From: Curvibacter lanceolatus ATCC 14669
GTDB taxonomy: Bacteria > Pseudomonadota > Gammaproteobacteria > Burkholderiales > Burkholderiaceae_C
NCBI RefSeq assembly: GCF_000381265.1
Contig: NZ_KB906260.1
Coordinates: 186,001-250,000 of the forward strand
Length of the DNA: 64,000 bases
Direction of reading: 5' to 3'
Positions within the stretch are counted from its first letter, which is position 1, and every line of letters begins with the position of its first letter. The position numbers and the translations under genes are program-made. The notes beneath the pieces are model-generated. The model worked only from the letters and a program-made list of their open reading frames with translations. It was not told the DNA's origin and ran no database searches. Shown piece after piece: positions 9,132-17,939 of this stretch.

Positions 9132-10322
9132 ATGACCTCACGCCGACTGATCCTCAGCCGCAGCGCAGCCCTGGTGGGTGCAGCGTCCAGCGGCCTGTGG
9201 CTGCCCGAACTGGCCCGAGCCCAAACCGGCAAGCTGCGCGTGGGTTTCATGCTGCCCTACACCGGCACCTATGCCCAACTGGGCGTGGCCATTGAAAACG
9301 GCGTGCGCATGGCCATCAATGAGCAAGGTGGCAAGCTCGGTGGGCGTGAGATCGAGTACTTCAAGGTCGACGATGAGTCGGAGCCCGCCAAGGGCATCGA
9401 GAACGCCAACAAGCTGGTCCAGCGCGACAAGGTGGATGTGCTGATCGGTACCGTGCACTCGGGCGTGCAGATGGGCATCCAGAAAGTGGCGCGTGACAGC
9501 GGCGTGCTCAGCCTGATCCCCAACGCCGGCGTGCACGCGGCCACCCGGGCCCTGTGTGCCCCGAACGTGTTCCGCACCAGCTTCACCAACGCCCAACCCA
9601 CCCAGGCACTGGGTGCCGCCATGGTGGCACGCGGCCACAAGAAGGCGGTCTGGATCACCTGGAAGTACGCCGCCGGTGACGAGGCCTACGAGGGCTTCAA
9701 GGAGAGCTACACCAAGGCCGGCGGCACCATCGTCAAGGAGCTGGGCCTGCCCTTCCCCAACGTCGAGTTCCAGGCCCTGCTGACCGAGATCGCGGCCCTC
9801 AAGCCCGACGCCGTGGCCTGCTTCTTTGCCGGTGGCGGCGCCGCCAAGTTCATGCGCGACTACGCCGCGGCAGGTCTGAAGGGCAAGATCCCGTTGTACG
9901 GGTCAGGCTTCCTGACCGAAGGTGTGATCGAGGCCGCCGGCCCCGCTGCCGATGGCGTGATCACCACCATGCACTACAGCGATTCGCTGGACACGCCGCG
10001 CAACAAGCAGTTCCGCCTCGACTACGCCAAGACCTTCAAGATGCAGCCCGACGTGTATGCCGTTCAGGGCTACGACACCGGCCTGCTGCTGGTGCAGGGC
10101 GCCAATGCCGTCAAGGGCGACCTGAGCGGCAGCAAGCCGGCGCTGTACAAGGCGCTCGAATCGGCGGTGATCGACAGCCCGCGGGGCAAGTGGACCATGA
10201 GCCGGGCCCACAACCCGGTGCAGGACATCTATCTGCGGGTGGTCGAAAAGGGCGAGAACAAGGTGCTCGGTGTGGCGGCCAAGGCCCTGGCCGACAGCGG
10301 CGCGGGTTGCCGGCTGGGTTGA
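9132..10322 (+). CDS. branched-chain-type ABC transporter, substrate-binding protein
   Basis: A 396-residue periplasmic type I binding protein (Peripla_BP_6/LivK class). The N terminus SRRLILSRSAALVGAAS, ending in ARAQ, fits a Tat-type or long Sec signal peptide cleaved after about residue 31. The mature part starts with the family pattern LRVGFMLPYTGTYAQLG, then GREIEYFKVDDE. Its ligand is unknown: an amino acid, amide or aromatic acid are all possible in this class. The ATG at 9132 follows AGGAGA. It is first in an operon with two permeases and two ATPases; a short stem-loop (10379-10396) in the gap after it may limit downstream expression. Confidence 0.93.
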   Translation: MTSRRLILSRSAALVGAASSGLWLPELARAQTGKLRVGFMLPYTGTYAQLGVAIENGVRMAINEQGGKLGGREIEYFKVDDESEPAKGIENANKLVQRDKVDVLIGTVHSGVQMGIQKVARDSGVLSLIPNAGVHAATRALCAPNVFRTSFTNAQPTQALGAAMVARGHKKAVWITWKYAAGDEAYEGFKESYTKAGGTIVKELGLPFPNVEFQALLTEIAALKPDAVACFFAGGGAAKFMRDYAAAGLKGKIPLYGSGFLTEGVIEAAGPAADGVITTMHYSDSLDTPRNKQFRLDYAKTFKMQPDVYAVQGYDTGLLLVQGANAVKGDLSGSKPALYKALESAVIDSPRGKWTMSRAHNPVQDIYLRVVEKGENKVLGVAAKALADSGAGCRLG

Positions 10323-10469
10323 TCCGGCAGAGGCGGCCTGCCCACAGGGGCGCGGTATTTGCAAGAATGACGTGACCAGCGCTCTGATTGGAGCGCCGGC
10401 CAGTCCTTCGTGCGCCTGCCCCCTGGGGCCACGACCCGTGCTTGCCTCATTCTTGTTCCACCCATCACC

Positions 10470-11111
10470 ATGACCCTCAGCACCTTTTTGCTCTACCTTG
10501 CCGCTGTCGCCCTGCTTGTGTTGTCGCCCGGCCCTACGATGCTCATGTGCATGACCAACTCGCTGCAGCATGGCCCGCGCCGCGCCCTGGCCTCGGTGGC
10601 CGGCAGTGTCACTGCCGTGTTCGGCGTGATGCTGCTCTCGGCACTGGGCCTGGGGGCCCTGCTGGCGGCTTCGGAAACCGCTTTCCTGGTCCTCAAGAGC
10701 GTGGGCGCGGCCTACCTGATCTGGCTGGGCATCAAGACCTTTCGCAGCCGCGCCACCGTGTTTGCCCCCCAGGCCACCGACCCGGACGGCCAACGCCGCC
10801 CGCAATCCTATGCCCGTCTCTACCTGCAAGGCCTGATGGTGGGCGGCAGCAACCCCAAGGCCATTCTGTTCTTCACGGCCTTCTTTCCGCAGTTCATCAA
10901 CCCGACCGCCAGCTTTCTGCCGCAATTCAGCCTGCTGGCCGGCACCTTCGTGAGCTTTGAATTCACCGTGCTCTCGGGCTGCGCCCTGGGCGTGGCCCGG
11001 CTGGCGCCGGCCCTGCGCTCGAGCAGCCGCATGCAGTGGTTCAACCGCGTCTCGGGCGGCCTGTTCACCCTGATGGGTGGCCTGCTGCTGATGTCGCGCC
11101 GCCACACCTGA
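10470..11111 (+). CDS. LysE/RhtB-family amino acid exporter
   Basis: A 213-residue inner-membrane protein with about six hydrophobic segments. The family hallmark SPGPTMLMCMTNSLQHG is at about residues 18-34, and GGSNPKAILFFTAFFPQF lies in the middle. LysE/RhtB proteins export amino acids or related metabolites by antiport. It lies between the binding protein and the permeases of an import operon, 26 bases before the first permease. That suggests it handles overflow of the same or a derived compound; this is inference. ATG at 10470 is chosen because upstream codons add a non-membrane tail. Confidence 0.9.
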   Translation: MTLSTFLLYLAAVALLVLSPGPTMLMCMTNSLQHGPRRALASVAGSVTAVFGVMLLSALGLGALLAASETAFLVLKSVGAAYLIWLGIKTFRSRATVFAPQATDPDGQRRPQSYARLYLQGLMVGGSNPKAILFFTAFFPQFINPTASFLPQFSLLAGTFVSFEFTVLSGCALGVARLAPALRSSSRMQWFNRVSGGLFTLMGGLLLMSRRHT

Positions 11112-11137
11112 TTCCACCCTCACTCCACCGCCCTGCC

Positions 11138-12001
11138 ATGGACCTTGCCAACCTTCTGATCCAGTTGCTCAACAGCGTGCAGTACGGTCTGCTGCTGTTC
11201 ATGCTGGCAGCCGGCCTGACCCTCATCTTCGGCATCATGGGCGTGGTCAATCTGGCCCACGGCAGCTTCTACATGCTGGGGGCCTACCTGGCTTGGTGGC
11301 TCAGCGCCCAGGTCGGCAGCCTGCCGCTGGCCATCGTGCTCGGGGCTCTGCTGTCGGTGGCGCTGGGCCTGGCGCTCGAATGGCTGCTGTTTCGCCACTT
11401 CTACCAGCGTGACCACCTGGACCAGGTGTTGCTGACCTTCGGCCTGATCTATGTGTTTGAAGAACTGCGCTCGCTGCTGTGGGGCGATGACGTGCACGGG
11501 GTGGACATCCCTCAGGCGCTCAACTGGTCGCTGCCGTTGACCGACACCCTCTCCTACCCGGCCTACCGCCTGTTCATGTCGGGCCTGTGCCTGCTGCTGG
11601 CGCTGGGCCTGTACCTGCTGATCTCGCGCACGCGGCTGGGCATGAAGATCCGGGCCGGAGCCTTCAACCGCGACATGGCCGAGTCGCTGGGCATCAACAT
11701 CCGGCTGATCCATGCCATCGTGTTTGCGCTGGGCGTGGGCCTGGCCGCCGTGGCCGGCATGATCGCCGCGCCCATCGCCAGCGTCTACCCCAACATGGGC
11801 TCACAGGTGCTGATCATGTGCTTTGTGGTGGTGGTCATCGGTGGCATCGGTTCGGTGCGTGGCGCCCTGATCGCGGCCCTGCTGGTGGGCCTGGTGGACA
11901 CCTTTGGCAAGGTGCTGCTGCCCCAGGTCTCGGGCATGCTGGTCTACATGCTGATGGCGGCGGTGCTGCTGTGGAAGCCCGAAGGGCTGTTCAAGCAATG
12001 A
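11138..12001 (+). CDS. livH: branched-chain-type ABC transporter, permease (LivH class)
   Basis: A 287-residue inner-membrane permease. The N-terminal LIFGIMGVVNLAHGSFYMLGAY is the LivH signature, and GGIGSVRGALIAALLVGL near the C terminus is the other conserved block. It forms a channel with the LivM-class protein encoded next. The symbol denotes the class; the substrate need not be leucine. The ATG at 11138 follows the exporter gene by 26 bases with no obvious ribosome site, consistent with coupled translation. Confidence 0.93.
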   Translation: MDLANLLIQLLNSVQYGLLLFMLAAGLTLIFGIMGVVNLAHGSFYMLGAYLAWWLSAQVGSLPLAIVLGALLSVALGLALEWLLFRHFYQRDHLDQVLLTFGLIYVFEELRSLLWGDDVHGVDIPQALNWSLPLTDTLSYPAYRLFMSGLCLLLALGLYLLISRTRLGMKIRAGAFNRDMAESLGINIRLIHAIVFALGVGLAAVAGMIAAPIASVYPNMGSQVLIMCFVVVVIGGIGSVRGALIAALLVGLVDTFGKVLLPQVSGMLVYMLMAAVLLWKPEGLFKQ

Positions 12002-12077
12002 AGCCCTGGCCTCCCCACCTGAACCGCCCTGCCCCACCCTCTGCCCTACCTTCTGCCACTCGCCCGGAGCCCCGCTG

Positions 12078-13091
12078 ATGTCTGCCCCCCGTGCCCGTCT
12101 CGAAACCCTGCCCCGCGGCCTGCAGGCCGCGCTGGCCCTGGGCCTGCTGGCCCTGCTGAGTTTCCCCTTCGTGGGCAGCGACTTCTACGTGCAGATGGTG
12201 GCACGCATGATGATCCTGGCCATCTTCGCCATGAGCCTGGACCTGCTGCAGGGCGTGACCGGCCTGGTCAGCCTGGGGCATGCGGCCTATTTCGGGCTGG
12301 CCGGCTATGCCCTGGCCTTCATCACCCCCGCAGCAGAGCCCGCCAGCCTGTGGTGGACGCTGCCGGTGGCCGTGGCGGCCTCGGCGCTGGCGGCCCTGGT
12401 GATCGGCTTCTTTGTGGTGCGCACCCATGGCATCTACTTCATCATGGTCACCATGGCCTTTGCGCAGATGGTGTTCTACCTGTTCTTCGACAACAAGGTG
12501 CTGGGCGGCTCGGATGGCCTGTACATCAACTTCAAGCCCGATGCCGCCATCGCGGGCTGGCTGCCCTTCGACCTCGAGAACAAGCTGAGCTTCTACTACT
12601 TCACGCTGTTCTTTCTGGTGGCCGTCTATGCCTTTCTGCGTCGCCTGCTCTGGAGCCCCTTCGGTCGGGCCCTGGCCGGCATCCGCATCAATGAGCACCG
12701 CATGCGTGCCATGGGCTTTGGCACCTTTGGCTACAAGCTGGCGGCCTTCACCCTGGCAGGCGCACTGGCCGGCCTGGCAGGCTACCTGTGGGGCGCCCAG
12801 AGCGGCTATGTGAACCCCGAGCTGATGGGTTTTCACATGAGCGCGCACGCCATCATGATGGTCATCCTGGGGGGCATGGGCAATTTTGCCGGTGCCATCG
12901 TCGGGGCCTTCACCTTCGAACTGCTGCTGGACCTGTTCAAGGACCTGCCCGCCATCGGCGGCTTTGACACCGGCAAGCACTGGCAACTGTGGATGGGCCT
13001 GTTCATCGTGGCGCTGATCGTGTTCGCGCCGCGGGGTCTGCTGGGCCTCACCCAGCGCCGCAGCAAAGGCACCTCTGGAGAGCAAGCGTGA
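12078..13091 (+). CDS. livM: branched-chain-type ABC transporter, permease (LivM class)
   Basis: A 337-residue inner-membrane permease. Conserved blocks seen are ILAIFAMSLDLLQGVTGLVSLGHAAYFG, split as usual around the second and third membrane segments, and ILGGMGNFAGAIVGAF in the C-terminal third. It pairs with the LivH-class permease. The gap of 76 bases from the previous gene holds no visible feature. Its stop codon overlaps the GTG start of the next ATPase gene (GTGA), indicating translational coupling. Confidence 0.93.
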   Translation: MSAPRARLETLPRGLQAALALGLLALLSFPFVGSDFYVQMVARMMILAIFAMSLDLLQGVTGLVSLGHAAYFGLAGYALAFITPAAEPASLWWTLPVAVAASALAALVIGFFVVRTHGIYFIMVTMAFAQMVFYLFFDNKVLGGSDGLYINFKPDAAIAGWLPFDLENKLSFYYFTLFFLVAVYAFLRRLLWSPFGRALAGIRINEHRMRAMGFGTFGYKLAAFTLAGALAGLAGYLWGAQSGYVNPELMGFHMSAHAIMMVILGGMGNFAGAIVGAFTFELLLDLFKDLPAIGGFDTGKHWQLWMGLFIVALIVFAPRGLLGLTQRRSKGTSGEQA

Positions 13092-13852
13092 ATGCCACAC
13101 CCCACCCCGAAGTGCTGATGAGTGCGCGCGGCCTGACCCGCCGCTTCGGCGGCCTGGCCGCCGTCAACCAGGTCGAACTCGACCTTTGGCGCAACTGCAT
13201 CCATGCCGTGATCGGGCCCAACGGGGCCGGCAAGTCAACCCTGACCAACCTGCTCTCGGGCGACCTGCCCCCCAGCGACGGTCGCATCACCCTGGGCGGT
13301 CAGGACGTGACAGGCTGGTCGGCCGAACGCATCTCGCGCCAGGGCCTGGGCCGCAGCTACCAGAAGACCAACATCTTTGCCCCCTTGAGCGTGTGGGACA
13401 ACATCCGCCTGGCCGCCCAGTCGCGCAGCCCCCAGCCCTGGCGCTGGCTGAAGCGGGCCGACAGCATCAGCGCCATCAACGAGCGCGCCGAGCGGGCCCT
13501 GGAGCTGGCCGGCCTGCAGCCCCGCCGCCAGGCCATCGCCGGCGCCGCCAGCCATGGCGAGCAGCGCCAGCTTGAGATCGCCATGACCCTGGCCACCGAG
13601 CCGCAGGTGCTGCTGCTCGATGAACCCCTGGCCGGCATGGGCGTGGCCGAGGCCGAACGCATCGTCGAATTGCTGCTGCGCCTCAAGCCCGGCCACGCCA
13701 TGATGCTGGTCGAGCACGACATGGACGCCGTCTTCACCCTGGCCGACCGCCTGACCGTGATGGTCAACGGCCAGCGCATCGCCAGTGGCAGCCCGGCCGA
13801 GGTGCGCGCCGACCCGCTGGTGCAGTCCGCCTACCTCGGAGCCGACGAATGA
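13088..13852 (+). CDS. livG: branched-chain-type ABC transporter, ATPase (LivG class)
   Basis: A 254-residue cytoplasmic ATPase. Walker A GPNGAGKST is at about residues 43-51, the signature region reads ASHGEQRQLEIA (family form with HGEQ instead of SGGQ), and Walker B is LLLDEPLAGM, followed by the switch His in LVEHDMD. The GTG at 13088 overlaps the livM stop by four bases; the ATG further upstream lies inside livM. Its stop overlaps the livF start (ATGA), so livM-livG-livF are translationally coupled. Confidence 0.94.
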   Translation: MNATPHPEVLMSARGLTRRFGGLAAVNQVELDLWRNCIHAVIGPNGAGKSTLTNLLSGDLPPSDGRITLGGQDVTGWSAERISRQGLGRSYQKTNIFAPLSVWDNIRLAAQSRSPQPWRWLKRADSISAINERAERALELAGLQPRRQAIAGAASHGEQRQLEIAMTLATEPQVLLLDEPLAGMGVAEAERIVELLLRLKPGHAMMLVEHDMDAVFTLADRLTVMVNGQRIASGSPAEVRADPLVQSAYLGADE

Positions 13853-14571
13853 GCCCCTCCACCGAACTGCTGATCCAGGCCCAGGGCCTCAACACCTACT
13901 ACGGCGCCAGCCACATCCTGCGCGACCTCAGCTTCACGGTGGCGCGTGGCGAGACCATCGGCCTGATGGGCCGCAACGGCATGGGCAAGAGCACCCTGCT
14001 GAAAAGCATCATGGGCCTGGTCAAGCCGCGCTCGGGCCAGGTGAACATCACCGGCCGCGCCATGACCGGCCGTTCGCCCTACGAGGTGTCACGCCTGGGC
14101 ATCGCCTACGTGCCCGAAGGGCGCGGCATCTTCGGCAACCTCAGCGTGCGAGAGAACCTGCAGATGGCGGCCCGCGCCGGCACCCGAGGCCAGCGCGACT
14201 GGACCTACGAGCGCGTGCTGGAAACCTTCCCGCGCCTGACCGAACGCCTCCACCACGGCGGCCAGCAACTCTCGGGCGGCGAACAGCAGATGCTCACCAT
14301 CGGCCGCGCCCTCATGACCAACCCCGATGTGCTGATCCTCGACGAAGCCACCGAAGGTCTGGCGCCCCTGATCGCGCGCGAGATCTGGCGCATCTGCGGC
14401 CTGATCCGCGAAAGCGGCATCAGCAGCGTGATCGTCGACAAGAACTGGAAGCACGTCACCCAGATCAGCAACCGCAATGTGATCCTGGTGAAAGGCCAGG
14501 TCGCCTTCGAAGGCGGTTCCGAGCAACTGCGCACCAACCCGGCCCTGCTCGATCAGTACCTGGGCGTCTAA
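13849..14571 (+). CDS. livF: branched-chain-type ABC transporter, ATPase (LivF class)
   Basis: A 240-residue second ATPase of the transporter. Walker A is GRNGMGKST, the signature is LSGGEQQMLTIGRAL, and Walker B is VLILDEATEGLAP, the LivF form. The position after Walker B that is usually His (EHD or EQN) reads VDKNWKH here, slightly unusual. It ends the operon; no clear terminator follows before the secreted-protein gene at 14687. Confidence 0.93.
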   Translation: MSPSTELLIQAQGLNTYYGASHILRDLSFTVARGETIGLMGRNGMGKSTLLKSIMGLVKPRSGQVNITGRAMTGRSPYEVSRLGIAYVPEGRGIFGNLSVRENLQMAARAGTRGQRDWTYERVLETFPRLTERLHHGGQQLSGGEQQMLTIGRALMTNPDVLILDEATEGLAPLIAREIWRICGLIRESGISSVIVDKNWKHVTQISNRNVILVKGQVAFEGGSEQLRTNPALLDQYLGV

Positions 14572-14686
14572 ACCCCACGTGGCTCACAACTTGATACAGG
14601 TCGGGCGTCAACCCGCCCTGCGCGCCGCGCATTGAGCTTGCAAGCCCGCTGATCCTCCATCCTCCTGGCGGGCCTGAAAGATTGCC

Positions 14687-15139
14687 ATGCTTTTGCGCCC
14701 ACGCCGCTCCTTGCCAGGGGCCCTGCTCTTCGCCGGACTGAGCCTGCTCTTGCTCGCCCCGCCGGCCCAGGCCCAGAGCGAGGCCTACCGGCGCGGCTAC
14801 GACCAGGGCTATGCCGATGGCCTGGCCGCCGCTCGCCAGGCCCCCTGGCAGACGGGCGCCGCCCCGAACTGGCCGGGCTCATACCCCGCCCCCGCAGCCC
14901 CCATCACCCTGCACGAGGCCCGCTATGGCACGGCCGAGCGGGCCTGCGATGCCCGCGCCGGCATCGCCCGGGCCCTGGCCAACCAGGCCATCCCGGTGCT
15001 CACGGTGAACAACGGCCTGTGTGGCGACCCCGCACCCAACCAGCGCAAGTTCCTGGTCCTCAGCTACAGCTGCCCTGGCCAGGGCCCGGTGCGCCAAAGC
15101 GGCTGGGAGGGGCAGCCGATGGATCTGAGCTGCCGCTGA
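14687..15139 (+). CDS. small secreted protein of unknown function
   Basis: I do not recognise a named family. The 150-residue product has a Sec signal peptide (Arg-rich start, a Leu-rich core, and cleavage after AQA at about residue 29). The mature N terminus reads SEAYRRGYDQGYADGLAAAR, a tyrosine/glycine pattern seen in many small exported proteins. Four Cys in the mature part (two around residues 85-110, two near the C terminus) could form disulfides. It lies 115 bases after livF on the same strand and may be read through from that operon or have its own promoter. Confidence 0.75.
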   Translation: MLLRPRRSLPGALLFAGLSLLLLAPPAQAQSEAYRRGYDQGYADGLAAARQAPWQTGAAPNWPGSYPAPAAPITLHEARYGTAERACDARAGIARALANQAIPVLTVNNGLCGDPAPNQRKFLVLSYSCPGQGPVRQSGWEGQPMDLSCR

Positions 15140-15143
15140 GCCC

Positions 15144-15175
15144 AAAAAAATGGCGCCTGGGTTTCCCCAGGCGCC
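15144..15175 (-). terminator. rho-independent terminator of the S53 protease gene
   Basis: A perfect 10-bp stem GGCGCCTGGG (15152-15161) with 15166-15175, loop TTTC, and on the minus strand a run of seven T. It lies 27 bases after the protease stop and only 4 bases after the stop of the convergent small secreted protein gene. Confidence 0.9.
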
Positions 15176-15202
15176 GGTCTTGCTGCACAGCGATCTGTGT
15201 GC

Positions 15203-17572
15203 TTACTTGGCCGTGATGGTCACCGGCATCTGCACCTGAACCGTGCGGCCAGCCGAATCCTTGACCACCACCGTCAACGTGTAGCTGCCGGTCACCGGGC
15301 TGGCCCAGTTGGCGGTCACGGTGAGGCCCGTCATCGAGAACGACATGCCCAGCGGCGCACCGGAGATCGACACCGAGACCCAGCTCACGCCCGAATCCGT
15401 GATCGTGATCGTGCCGCTGACGGCCTTGCCTGCCACGCCGGTGATGGCGGGCGCCTTGACCGACAAGCCCGTGGTCGTGGTGGTGGCGGCAGCGATCTTC
15501 ACCGTGTACACCGCCTGGCCGGTCAGGCCGGTCTTGCTGTCCTTGGCGATCGCCGTCACGCTGTACGTGCCCAGCACCGGGCTGGCCCAGCTCACCACCC
15601 CCGTGCTGGCGTTCACGCTCATGCCGGTGGGCGCACCGCTCAGGCTGTAGCTCAGGGCATTGGCGCCAGTGGCGTTCACGGTAAAGGTCAGGGCCGTGCC
15701 CGGCGTGCCGTTGATGGTGGCAGCGGTCACGGTGGGGGCCACCGGCTTGGCAACGGTCACGGTGTACACGCCCTGGCCGCTGAGGCCGGTCTTGCTGTCC
15801 TTGGCCACCACGGTCACGGCGTAGGTGCCTGCCACCGGGGTGGGCCAGCTGACCACACCAGCGGTGGAGATGGTCATGCCGGACGGAGCGCCCGTCAGGC
15901 TATAGGTCACGGCATTGGGGGCCGAAGCGGACACGGTGAACGACAGGGCCGTGCCCACTTGGCCGCTGATGCTGGCCGAAGCCACCACGGGCGGGTTGGT
16001 CACCGTGGCGCCACTGAGCACACTGAGCAGGTTGCTGCCATTGGGCGTGCCCAGGCCGGTGGGGGTGTCAAAGCCGGCGTGTGCGCTGCAGGTGGCGCAA
16101 GTGCCGTTGTTGCCCGAGGTCACATCCAGGAAGGCGCCGGCATAGCTGCTGGCATTCACCGAGATCTGACCATACAACACCGCGTGCGGAGCGCCCAGAA
16201 CAGCCTTGGAGGACTGAGCGCGCAAGGCGTTGGCCACCGCGACCAGCGCCGCCCATTGCGGGGTCGACATGCTGGTGCCACCGGCGCTGACCCATTGGGT
16301 GGTGCTGCTGCCCGCAGCGATCACCGCCACATACTGGCCCGTGTTGGGGTTGGCATTCATGGCCACATCCGACACGGTGCGACGCGCCACCGTGCCCAGG
16401 CCAGGCACGGCGCTGGTCTGGTAGCTGGGCAGGGCCGTGTAGGCGCTGGTGCCACCACCCGAGCCGCTCCACACCACTTCGCTGCGGCTGCCGGTGCCGC
16501 TGTAGGTCAGCGAGGTGCCGCCGACGGCCAGCACCTTGGGCGACACGGCCGGCCAGCTCACGCCAGCACCCGAGTCACCCGCCGCCGCCAGGTAAGTCAT
16601 GTTGGCGGTGCTGAAGTAACTGTCGGCCGAGGCGGTCCAGTTGCCTTCGTTGGCGCCAAAACTCATCGACACCACGCCCGGGCCCATCTTGTTGGCCAGG
16701 CCCACGGCCGCCAGCAGGCTGTTCACGCTGGAATCCGGGGCTTCGATCAGCACCAGACGGGCCAGCGGCGCAATCGCGTGAGCCCATTGAACGTCCAGAG
16801 AAATCTCGGTCGCCCAGCCCGAATCGTAGGCCGGTGCCGTCGCCGTCATGGCGCCACTGGTGTTGCTGTACACCACCGACAGCTCGCAAGCCGCGCTCGA
16901 CGGTGCGGCCAGCGGCAGTGTGGCGTTGGTGGCGATGGCCTTGGTGGTGCAGGTGGGCAGACCGAACTTGCTGTTGAAGGCGGCCAGCTCGGCGGCCACG
17001 TTCGGGTTGTGCATGGCGTCGACGATGTAGATCGTCTGACCAGCGCCCAACTGGGCGGCTTGCGCAGCCGTCAGGCTGGCACCCGGGGCCGGGGTGGCCG
17101 GCAGGCCATACGCAGCCCGGATCTGTGCCGGCGAGTAGGTGACCACCGCGGAGCCCGCCTTGGCGGTCGAATCATCAGACTGCACGTTGGCGGAAACCCC
17201 CAAGGCCTTGGCCTGGGTCATGGCCTCGGGCGTCAGTCGGCGGCTGCTCAGGCCGGCCAGCTCGGCGGGCACCCACTGCACGCGCGGTGCCAACTGGGCC
17301 GAAGCGCCCGAGCCGGAGGCATCCACATCGTCCGGCGCCTGCAGTTGCACCGGTGCCAGGTGGAAGCTGGGCAGCACGGTCTGTGAGGCCACCGAATCCG
17401 GCAGGGTATCGACTTCGGCCGACAGCGTGGTGGTGGCACTGACTGAGGGGCTGGCCATCGTGCCGCCATCACCGCCACCACAAGCGGCCAGCAACAGCGT
17501 CATGGCGCTCAACGCCAGGCCACAGGTGGCAGGCGCAGAACGCAAATTTTGGAATGAGATCAATGAGGCCAC
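15203..17572 (-). CDS. sedolisin-family (S53) serine-carboxyl peptidase lipoprotein with Ig-like repeats
   Basis: A 789-residue exported protein. The signal peptide ends in a lipobox LLAAC with Cys31, so a lipoprotein is expected. A linker/pro-region (about 32-140) leads to the peptidase domain. The catalytic set of family S53 is visible: Glu256 and Asp260 in ATEISLDVQW, the oxyanion Asp333 in AAGDSG, and Ser434 in GGTSMSTP. From about residue 520 come three Ig-like (putative cadherin-like) repeats, two of them almost identical around AKDSKTGL. The start is GTG with GGAGA six bases upstream. S53 enzymes are usually acid-active; here it would act at the surface or outside. It stands alone. Confidence 0.9.
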   Translation of the reverse strand: MASLISFQNLRSAPATCGLALSAMTLLLAACGGGDGGTMASPSVSATTTLSAEVDTLPDSVASQTVLPSFHLAPVQLQAPDDVDASGSGASAQLAPRVQWVPAELAGLSSRRLTPEAMTQAKALGVSANVQSDDSTAKAGSAVVTYSPAQIRAAYGLPATPAPGASLTAAQAAQLGAGQTIYIVDAMHNPNVAAELAAFNSKFGLPTCTTKAIATNATLPLAAPSSAACELSVVYSNTSGAMTATAPAYDSGWATEISLDVQWAHAIAPLARLVLIEAPDSSVNSLLAAVGLANKMGPGVVSMSFGANEGNWTASADSYFSTANMTYLAAAGDSGAGVSWPAVSPKVLAVGGTSLTYSGTGSRSEVVWSGSGGGTSAYTALPSYQTSAVPGLGTVARRTVSDVAMNANPNTGQYVAVIAAGSSTTQWVSAGGTSMSTPQWAALVAVANALRAQSSKAVLGAPHAVLYGQISVNASSYAGAFLDVTSGNNGTCATCSAHAGFDTPTGLGTPNGSNLLSVLSGATVTNPPVVASASISGQVGTALSFTVSASAPNAVTYSLTGAPSGMTISTAGVVSWPTPVAGTYAVTVVAKDSKTGLSGQGVYTVTVAKPVAPTVTAATINGTPGTALTFTVNATGANALSYSLSGAPTGMSVNASTGVVSWASPVLGTYSVTAIAKDSKTGLTGQAVYTVKIAAATTTTTGLSVKAPAITGVAGKAVSGTITITDSGVSWVSVSISGAPLGMSFSMTGLTVTANWASPVTGSYTLTVVVKDSAGRTVQVQMPVTITAK

Positions 17573-17939
17573 GGCACTCTCCGGTCAGTTGGACGGGAGG
17601 CACAGCCCTCAAAAGAAGGGGGGCGAAGACACCGGGCGGGAGGGTTGCCGGCTTCTGAAACCTGGGGATCCAGGTGGGCTTCGCAGAAGAAGCCACAGGG
17701 GCTTGGCAACCCCGCTGTCATACCCCTGAGGGCTTAGACCGGTGGCTTTGCGACCCCGGCTTTCGCACGGGTGTGCCTTTTACATGCCGCCATCTTAAGT
17801 TCATTTGTGTTTCATATCAACACATTTCGTAACACGCCGGATAAGAAATGATGAACGGAAAAGCGGAAGAAAAGCCCGTCTGTTCCCTGTATCCGCCCGA
17901 CTACCGTGAAAAGCCAGGATCACCGCCCCGGTTCTGGCA
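17573..17939. other. intergenic region between protease and acuI
   Basis: These 367 bases hold no convincing gene. The protease promoter must lie here. The stretch around 17790-17850 is AT-richer than the surroundings. I see no clear terminator for acuI and no recognisable operator. Confidence 0.5.

Noticed and set aside
15197-17386. 729-codon plus-strand open frame opposite the S53 protease
   Set aside because: Its product is low-complexity Gly/His/Arg/Ala with no motif, the typical shadow of a GC-rich gene; the minus strand encodes a full catalytic set.
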